A stretch of 64,000 nt of DNA, from contig NZ_LIQH01000036.1 in assembly GCF_001418085.1 (NCBI RefSeq), forward strand, positions 124,001-188,000, given 5' to 3'. The notes beneath the pieces were generated by a model, which saw only the letters and a list, made by a program, of their open reading frames with translations, had not been told where the DNA came from and did no database searches. Below, one piece after another: positions 60,540-64,000 of this stretch (positions are counted from its first letter, which is position 1; each line of letters opens with the position of its first letter). Origin of the DNA: Lacinutrix algicola (GTDB taxonomy: Bacteria > Bacteroidota > Bacteroidia > Flavobacteriales > Flavobacteriaceae). A program made the translations under genes and the position numbers.

Positions 60540-61827
60540 AACTTCGTTTAGAGTATGATAAAAAACATTGAAACGATTTTTTATCAACTAAACATTGGCA
60601 GGAATGATGAACAACAGCGCGATAACACTCTCGAATAAAATAATTATTTCTTTGAAACAAGAGTATTTTAAAACTTCTATAATTCAAAATAGTTCAGACT
60701 ATTTTCCGAGTTTTATAAAAAAAGCTCTAGAAGATTACACAAAACATTACCAAGAATATCTCTATGATGAAATTGATTTATGTGTTCCATTTTCGAATAG
60801 CAAAAAAGATATTATTATCTCTAAAATAATTGATTTATCTGAATCTATAAATAAGACTATTGATTTATATTATAATGGAAAATTCCATGAAGCTACGACT
60901 ATATTTAATGCATCTTTAGAAAGAGTGTTTTTTAATGATATTAAAATGGTTAAAAAAATCAGAAAAGGAAGTTCTTTTTATAGGGCGCGGAAAGATGAAG
61001 ACATTCATTTCAGTAAAGAAGATCTATTTCATGTTCCATTCCAATATCGACACATTGTTTCCACAAACAGATACAGTTTAATTGGATTTCCAGCTTTATA
61101 TATGGCAGATGCAACTTATACTTGTTGGGAAGAATTTGAAAGGTATAGATTAAGAGATTTATGGTTTTCAAAAATTCAAAATCAAGAAGAGCTTTCAGTA
61201 ATCGAAATTAATCACTTTATGGAATTCATAAACGGATACTATAATAACGATACTAATAAAAATGAGGATGAACAATTAGCCTATGTTTTAAGTTATTTGG
61301 TAACTTATCCTCTAACATTAGCTTGCACAATTAAAGCTAAAAATCCACATGGTAATTTTAAACCTGAATATATAATTCCTCAGCTATTACTTGAATACAT
61401 ATCTACAAAACAGGACATAGATGGAATTAAATTCCCTTCTACAAAAGTCGATTATTCTAAATTACGAGGTTTACATTCATATAATTACGTTTTCCCAGTA
61501 AAATCAAATAATGAATCTGGTTTCTGCGACAAATTGATTGAAAAATTTCATGTATCAGAACCAACTTCACTTGAATTGGAAGAAATAATTAACAATTCGT
61601 CAAACGTATCTGTTAAAAGTAAAACTTCAGTTCATCCAATAGGAGAAATAGAATTAATAAATGGAAAAAAAAGTATTTATAGAGATACTTCTTTTGGTAA
61701 AATTGAAATAAGCTTAAGGAATAGAAGAGTTTACAAACTATAATCACATCTGCTAACACCTTATATAATTTATTGCTAGTTCTAGCTTGCTTACACCCGT
61801 AACGAAATCAAACACGATAAACGAAAC
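60540..61827 (+). mobile_element. Cassette-like element B (RES-domain gene between the same conserved ends as element A)
   Basis: Left end 60540-60601 (aligned to 51798-51859) contains a perfect hairpin, TGATAAAAAA (60556-60565) with TTTTTTATCA (60577-60586), and ends in TTGGCAG (60595-60601). The ORF starts 2 nt later. CTGCTAAC begins exactly 6 nt after the stop (61750), followed by GCTAG-TT-CTAGC (61775-61786) and a tail TAAACGAAAC (61818-61827) joining the terminator of the convergent cupredoxin gene. It lacks the second hairpin and about 57 bp of tail present in A. It inserted next to the DsbA-gene remnant at 60500. Mobility is inferred from shared ends with unrelated cargo. Confidence 0.6.
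60604..61743 (+). CDS. RES-domain protein without an adjacent antitoxin
   Basis: A 379-residue protein; the start is set at the ATG at 60604 (a second ATG follows at once; an in-frame TTG at 60595 lies inside the cassette end). The RES domain spans about residues 118-330: the Arg-containing GSSFYRARKDED, the FHVPFQYRHIVSTNRYS block, LYMADATYTCWEEFERY with the conserved Glu, and DGIKFPSTKVDYS. RES toxins of RES-Xre pairs degrade NAD+. This protein is longer than those toxins, with an N-terminal helical extension of about 115 residues, and no Xre-type partner is encoded beside it. It may be a stand-alone effector, a defence protein or a distant family member. It fills cassette B. Confidence 0.75.
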   Translation: MMNNSAITLSNKIIISLKQEYFKTSIIQNSSDYFPSFIKKALEDYTKHYQEYLYDEIDLCVPFSNSKKDIIISKIIDLSESINKTIDLYYNGKFHEATTIFNASLERVFFNDIKMVKKIRKGSSFYRARKDEDIHFSKEDLFHVPFQYRHIVSTNRYSLIGFPALYMADATYTCWEEFERYRLRDLWFSKIQNQEELSVIEINHFMEFINGYYNNDTNKNEDEQLAYVLSYLVTYPLTLACTIKAKNPHGNFKPEYIIPQLLLEYISTKQDIDGIKFPSTKVDYSKLRGLHSYNYVFPVKSNNESGFCDKLIEKFHVSEPTSLELEEIINNSSNVSVKSKTSVHPIGEIELINGKKSIYRDTSFGKIEISLRNRRVYKL

Positions 61828-61830
61828 AAA

Positions 61831-61862
61831 AAAAAGCGAGCCTCATACAAGGCTCGCTTTTT
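61831..61862 (-). terminator. Terminator of the thioredoxin-CMD-cupredoxin cluster, at the edge of cassette B
   Basis: AAAAAGCGAGCC and GGCTCGCTTTTT form a perfect 12-bp stem with an 8-nt loop; on the minus strand a T8 run follows. It lies 23 bp past the cupredoxin-like stop and abuts the cassette tail. Confidence 0.85.
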
Positions 61863-61885
61863 CTACTTAAAAACTAAATAATTAA

Positions 61886-62266
61886 CTACTCTACTACTAA
61901 AGTATACTGTGGTGTTTTGTTAAAAGGACAAAAATATGTGTATGTACCTTTTGTAAGCGTTACTTCTTTTGAAGATTCTGTTTTACCATGCTTTACCATT
62001 TGAGATACATAAGCATCTGCAATGTGGTTTTTTGCATCTTTACCGTCTTTACCAGCTTCAATTAATACTAAACCAACTTCTGGTGCAGCATTTGTGTTTG
62101 TTACATTAAATACATAAGTACCTTCGCTTACTGTTAATGCTTTTTGCGTAAACTCTCCTGCTGTTTGCTCTAATGAGATTGTTTTTACTGCTTTACTCAT
62201 TTTGTCTTGTGCTCCAGATACGAATGTGAAGGCTACTAAAAATACTGCTAATACTAAATTTTTCAT
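61886..62266 (-). CDS. Secreted cupredoxin-like protein with an incomplete copper site
   Basis: A 126-residue exported protein (signal peptide FTFVSGAQ). The body has the cupredoxin strand pattern with YVFNVTNTNAAPEVGLVLIEA and the ligand-type loop TYTYFCPFNKTPQYTLVVE at the C-terminus. Real cupredoxins have Cys-x-x-His-x-x-x-Met there; here the Cys is kept but the His is Asn and no Met follows, so type 1 copper binding is doubtful. His at about residue 81 (KNHIAD) and 93 (VKHGK) remain. Last gene of the minus-strand cluster with thioredoxin and CMD. It may have been recruited for another redox or binding role. Confidence 0.75.
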   Translation of the reverse strand: MKNLVLAVFLVAFTFVSGAQDKMSKAVKTISLEQTAGEFTQKALTVSEGTYVFNVTNTNAAPEVGLVLIEAGKDGKDAKNHIADAYVSQMVKHGKTESSKEVTLTKGTYTYFCPFNKTPQYTLVVE

Positions 62267-62334
62267 AATGTAATTTGTTTTAATTTATTTGTTATTGTTT
62301 AATTCTATTCTTTTTGTTTGAGTTGAGATTTTAC

Positions 62335-62398
62335 AAAGCATCAAGAGCTTCTCGATACGCTTTTTTCATGCTTTACAAAACCACTCGAAGTGACACGT
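62335..62398. repeat. Possible dispersed intergenic repeat with ATCGAGAAGC and CACTTCGAGTG motifs
   Basis: The gap between the CMD and cupredoxin genes holds, on the minus strand, GTCACTTCGAGTGG followed by GTATCGAGAAGC, with an AAAGCAT/ATGCTTT inverted pair (62335-62341 and 62368-62374). Similar sequences recur between genes in flavobacterial genomes as far as can be recalled. Only one copy is in this window. Confidence 0.35.
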
Positions 62399-62400
62399 TA

Positions 62401-62958
62401 TTATTGTGCTACTGTAAACTTTCCTGCTTCTACAGATGGGAAATCTACTTCTGTTTCTGCTATATGGTTTACATAGTTTGTTAATGTATTAGACACAACG
62501 TTAAGTACAATTTCTAATATTTCGCCATCGTTAAAACCTGCTGCTTTTACTTCTGCAATGGCTTCTGTAGATACTTGTCCGCGATTTAATGTTACCGCCT
62601 GTGCAAATTGTAATCCTGCTTGATCTTTATCTTCATTTGCAAAACCTTTACGACTTTGTTGTGTTTGCTCTTCGGTTAAACCATTCATTATACCAATTGC
62701 TGTGTGCGCAGATAAACAGTAGTTACATGCGTTTGTTTCGGCAATTGCTAATGCTAATTGTTCGCGGTATTTGTTTGTAAAATCACCACTTGCTGTTAAT
62801 TCTCCTAAACTTAAATACGTTTGTAATGTTGCTGGAGAGTTTCCAAATACTTTAATAAGGTTTGGTATAAAACCTAATTTCTTTTGGACTGCGTTAAATA
62901 AATCTTTAGCTTTTCCTGTTGTTGTTGCTGGATCTAATGTTTTAATTCTTGTGCTCAT
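62401..62958 (-). CDS. Carboxymuconolactone decarboxylase/AhpD-family protein (second copy)
   Basis: A 185-residue AhpD-fold protein with the redox motif NACNYCLSAHTAIG (Cys-x-x-Cys plus His) and the family start IKTLDPATTTGKAKDLFNAVQKKLGFIPNLIKVFGNSPATL. It is paralogous to the protein at 55507, sharing the same layout and the C-terminal block LTNYVNHIAETEVD against ISNYTNHIANTPVD. It lies between the 32-residue Cys protein and the cupredoxin-like gene on the minus strand and is probably co-transcribed with thioredoxin, which could regenerate it. Peroxide or electrophile reduction is inferred. Confidence 0.88.
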   Translation of the reverse strand: MSTRIKTLDPATTTGKAKDLFNAVQKKLGFIPNLIKVFGNSPATLQTYLSLGELTASGDFTNKYREQLALAIAETNACNYCLSAHTAIGIMNGLTEEQTQQSRKGFANEDKDQAGLQFAQAVTLNRGQVSTEAIAEVKAAGFNDGEILEIVLNVVSNTLTNYVNHIAETEVDFPSVEAGKFTVAQ

Positions 62959-63025
62959 TGTTTTTGTTTTTATGTTTTTCGCTTTCGCGGAAATACTATT
63001 TATGTTTGTTTGTTGTTTTTAACTT

Positions 63026-63124
63026 TTAGTTAGAACATTTGCATAATTGTTGTTGTGCATTTTGCTCGTCGTATGTTTGGTATCCCCAACAATTTGGGCA
63101 TTGTATGTTTTGTATTGTTTTCAT
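63026..63124 (-). CDS. Small 32-residue Cys-pair protein
   Basis: A short gene that would be missed by length filters. ATG at 63124 and TAA at 63026 give 32 residues with two Cys pairs, QCPNCWGYQTYDEQ and LCKCSN, a layout that suggests a tiny zinc or redox centre. It stands directly downstream of a promoter with the same operator as the thioredoxin gene and 67 bp upstream of the CMD gene. Translation is supported by the family-like CPNCWGYQ motif, recalled from small flavobacterial proteins, and by its regulated promoter. Function unknown. Confidence 0.6.
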   Translation of the reverse strand: MKTIQNIQCPNCWGYQTYDEQNAQQQLCKCSN

Positions 63125-63161
63125 AATTTTTGGTTTTTAATATTACTAATTAATTACACTG

Positions 63162-63219
63162 CAAAGATGCGACGAGAACTTGCCTTTAAAAATGGACAAA
63201 AGTTCCTTATGCATGGACA
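63162..63219 (-). promoter_or_regulatory. Promoter and direct-repeat operator of the small Cys protein/CMD transcript
   Basis: On the minus strand, TGTCCAT occurs twice 21 bp apart (63213-63219 and 63192-63198), two helix turns, followed by CATCTTTG (63162-63169), a near-match to TAnnTTTG. The same set, with identical spacing, precedes the thioredoxin gene. Position near -40 fits an AraC-type activator site. Confidence 0.65.
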
Positions 63220-63227
63220 GCCTATTT

Positions 63228-63557
63228 TTATTGGGTTACGGTTACTTCTAGTTCGTCTATTTTTAGTCTTAGTTCTCTTTCTGTTATTAAGCCTGTGTGT
63301 TTATCGACTACTTTTCCGTCTTGAAAAAACACTAGTGTTGGAATACTTCTTACTTTAAAGTATGCTGCTAAATCTTGATTTTTATCTACGTTTACTTTTT
63401 TAATAATAACATCGTCGTTTAACTCGTCTGCTAACTTATGAATGGTTGGCAATAATGTTTGACACGGTCCACACCAGTCTGCATAAAAATCTAATACTAC
63501 TTTTTTGTTGTTTAATACTGTGCTTTTAAAGTCGGCTTGATTTAATTGAATGTCCAT
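63228..63557 (-). CDS. trxA: Thioredoxin
   Basis: A 109-residue cytosolic thioredoxin with the active site FYADWCGPCQTLLPTIHKLADEL (Trp-Cys-Gly-Pro-Cys, Cys near residues 29-32) and the cis-Pro loop VRSIPTLVFFQDGK (about 70-83). It is preceded by a promoter with the same operator as the next gene, and followed by the small Cys protein, CMD and cupredoxin genes on the same strand. This suggests a dedicated reductant for the CMD protein rather than the housekeeping thioredoxin. The gene symbol is by family only. Confidence 0.92.
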   Translation of the reverse strand: MDIQLNQADFKSTVLNNKKVVLDFYADWCGPCQTLLPTIHKLADELNDDVIIKKVNVDKNQDLAAYFKVRSIPTLVFFQDGKVVDKHTGLITERELRLKIDELEVTVTQ

Positions 63558-63599
63558 ATGTTTTATAATTTTAATGTTGTTGTTGTTTTAATTATAATG

Positions 63600-63657
63600 C
63601 AAAGATGCGCTGTAAGTACCTAGTAATAAATAGACAAAGGTTCCTTATGCTTGGACT
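63600..63657 (-). promoter_or_regulatory. Promoter and direct-repeat operator of the thioredoxin gene
   Basis: Minus-strand AGTCCAA (63651-63657) and TGTCTAT (63630-63636) are 21 bp apart and are followed by CATCTTTG (63600-63607). The intervening GCATAAGGAAC is identical to the other promoter at 63162-63219, and the spacing from operator to -7 box (30 bp) is the same. Confidence 0.65.
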
Positions 63658-63702
63658 TGCCTATTTTTATTCAGTTTTATTGGGTTTCGAATCGGTAATC
63701 TT

Positions 63703-63843
63703 GCGTGAAGGATGGAAGTGGCATCCTTTTTTTAAGGAGAGGTTACTAATAAAAAGGTAATACTATTGTATTGGAGAGTTGCTAAAATAGATTCAGCTTA
63801 AAAAAAAAGATATAACGTACAGCCTGACCTTTATGGGCACGCC
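63703..63843. ncRNA. Structured intergenic repeat, copy 2 (Flavo-1-like)
   Basis: Starts GCGTGAAGGATGGAAG, includes AGCCTGACC (63821-63829) and ends GGGCACGCC, matching the frame of copy 1 at 12601-12699 (GCGTTAAGGATGGAGG, AGCCTGACC, GGTAACGCC). The middle is AT-rich and differs in length (141 versus 99 bp). The start and end can pair (GGCGTG type). It lies between the AraC gene end and the thioredoxin promoter in a 351-bp gene-free stretch. Confidence 0.6.
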
Positions 63844-63908
63844 ATTAAAATTTTAAAAACTAGGATGAGATGACCACATCTTGCTAAAAAGCAAGATTCG
63901 TAGTGACG

Positions 63909-64000
63909 CTAATAGTCTTTTCTAAATTGAAGTGGTGACTTTGTGGTGGCTTTGGTGAAAAAACGGCTAAAGTATGCCGAATCGTTAAAACCGAGGTCGT
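63909..64000 (-). CDS. AraC-family transcriptional regulator, C-terminal end (runs off the window)
   Basis: Only the last 29 codons are inside the window: DLGFNDSAYFSRFFTKATTK followed by SPLQFRKDY and a TAG stop. This is the second helix-turn-helix of AraC/XylS proteins (GFxDxSYFxRxFK..G.SPxxYR). The gene is on the same strand as the thioredoxin cluster and immediately upstream of it, separated by the structured repeat copy 2. The paired direct-repeat operators before the thioredoxin and small-Cys-protein genes are natural candidates for its binding sites. Ligand unknown. Confidence 0.85.
   Translation of the reverse strand, partial: DLGFNDSAYFSRFFTKATTKSPLQFRKDY

Noticed and set aside
60540-60549. 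TetR-operator-like CTAAC...GTTTAG near the cassette B left end
   Set aside because: The centre is 2 bp shorter than in the two TetR sites and the bases belong to the conserved cassette end, so the likeness is probably chance.
63878-63897. Hairpin ATCTTGCT-AAAA-AGCAAGAT as terminator of the AraC gene
   Set aside because: The stem is good but no T run follows on the minus strand, so termination there cannot be supported.
1-64000. CRISPR array, tRNA or rRNA genes, integrase or transposase genes
   Set aside because: No regularly spaced repeats, no cloverleaf-like GC-rich genes and no recombinase motifs were found by eye on either strand.

Overview
The window is AT-rich chromosomal DNA from a member of the Bacteroidota, most likely a marine Flavobacteriaceae. 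The evidence is a type IX secretion (T9SS) cargo with a gliding-type C-terminal sorting domain, PorP/SprF and PorE-like partners, an S46 dipeptidyl-peptidase, a three-gene succinate dehydrogenase with one fused cytochrome b, promoters with the TAnnTTTG -7 box, and few Shine-Dalgarno sequences. The genus cannot be fixed from sequence alone. No rRNA, tRNA, CRISPR array, integrase or transposase gene was found.

Layout. 1-14.5 kb: the start of a RecB/AddA-like helicase, Mn-type superoxide dismutase, a minus-strand T9SS triad (1845-residue adhesin-like cargo with 282-residue tandem repeats, PorP/SprF, PorE-like OmpA protein), an aldo-keto reductase, an OmpA lipoprotein and exonuclease III. 14.6-19.2 kb: a large outer-membrane protein and a secreted protein gene broken by one base in a run of eight T. 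19.3-27.3 kb: a metal-export operon (small His-rich protein, HME-RND pump, TolC-like channel, adaptor, P1B-4 ATPase) whose signatures point to divalent metals such as Co, Zn, Ni or Fe. 27.4-37.3 kb: glycyl-tRNA synthetase, ComF, an Ig-like lipoprotein, a transaminase/omega-amidase pair and an S46 peptidase of DPP11 type. 37.4-51.7 kb: a LytTR response regulator with a frameshifted LytS-type kinase and a REPIN-like repeat between them, a membrane-anchored MutS homologue, an M28 peptidase, sdhCAB, an esterase, a sortilin-like propeller protein and an Xaa-Pro aminopeptidase.

51.7-64 kb is the accessory part. Two unrelated orphan genes (a small membrane protein at 51875 and a RES-domain protein at 60604) sit in matching frames. 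Each has an about 62-bp structured left end with a covarying hairpin and TTGG(C/T)AG, then the ORF, then CTGC(C/T)AAC exactly 6 nt after the stop, a GCTAG/CTAGC hairpin and a common tail TAAACGAAAC abutting the terminator of the convergent gene. They look like single-gene mobile cassettes and are the most interesting structure in the window. Between them lie aspartokinase, a divergent ACT-like protein, and a TetR-controlled redox/detoxification cluster (CMD, EthD, DsbA-like, peroxiredoxin-like, Yellow-like lipoprotein, HAD) with two matching palindromic operators. After the second cassette comes a second redox cluster on the minus strand (thioredoxin, a 32-residue Cys protein, CMD, cupredoxin-like). 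Two copies of a direct-repeat operator with identical geometry precede its first two genes, next to the end of an AraC regulator gene at the window edge.

The two frameshifts could be true mutations, slippage-controlled expression or assembly errors; raw reads would decide. Two related structured intergenic repeats (12601-12699 and 63703-63843) resemble the Flavo-1 type of flavobacterial RNA-like element.
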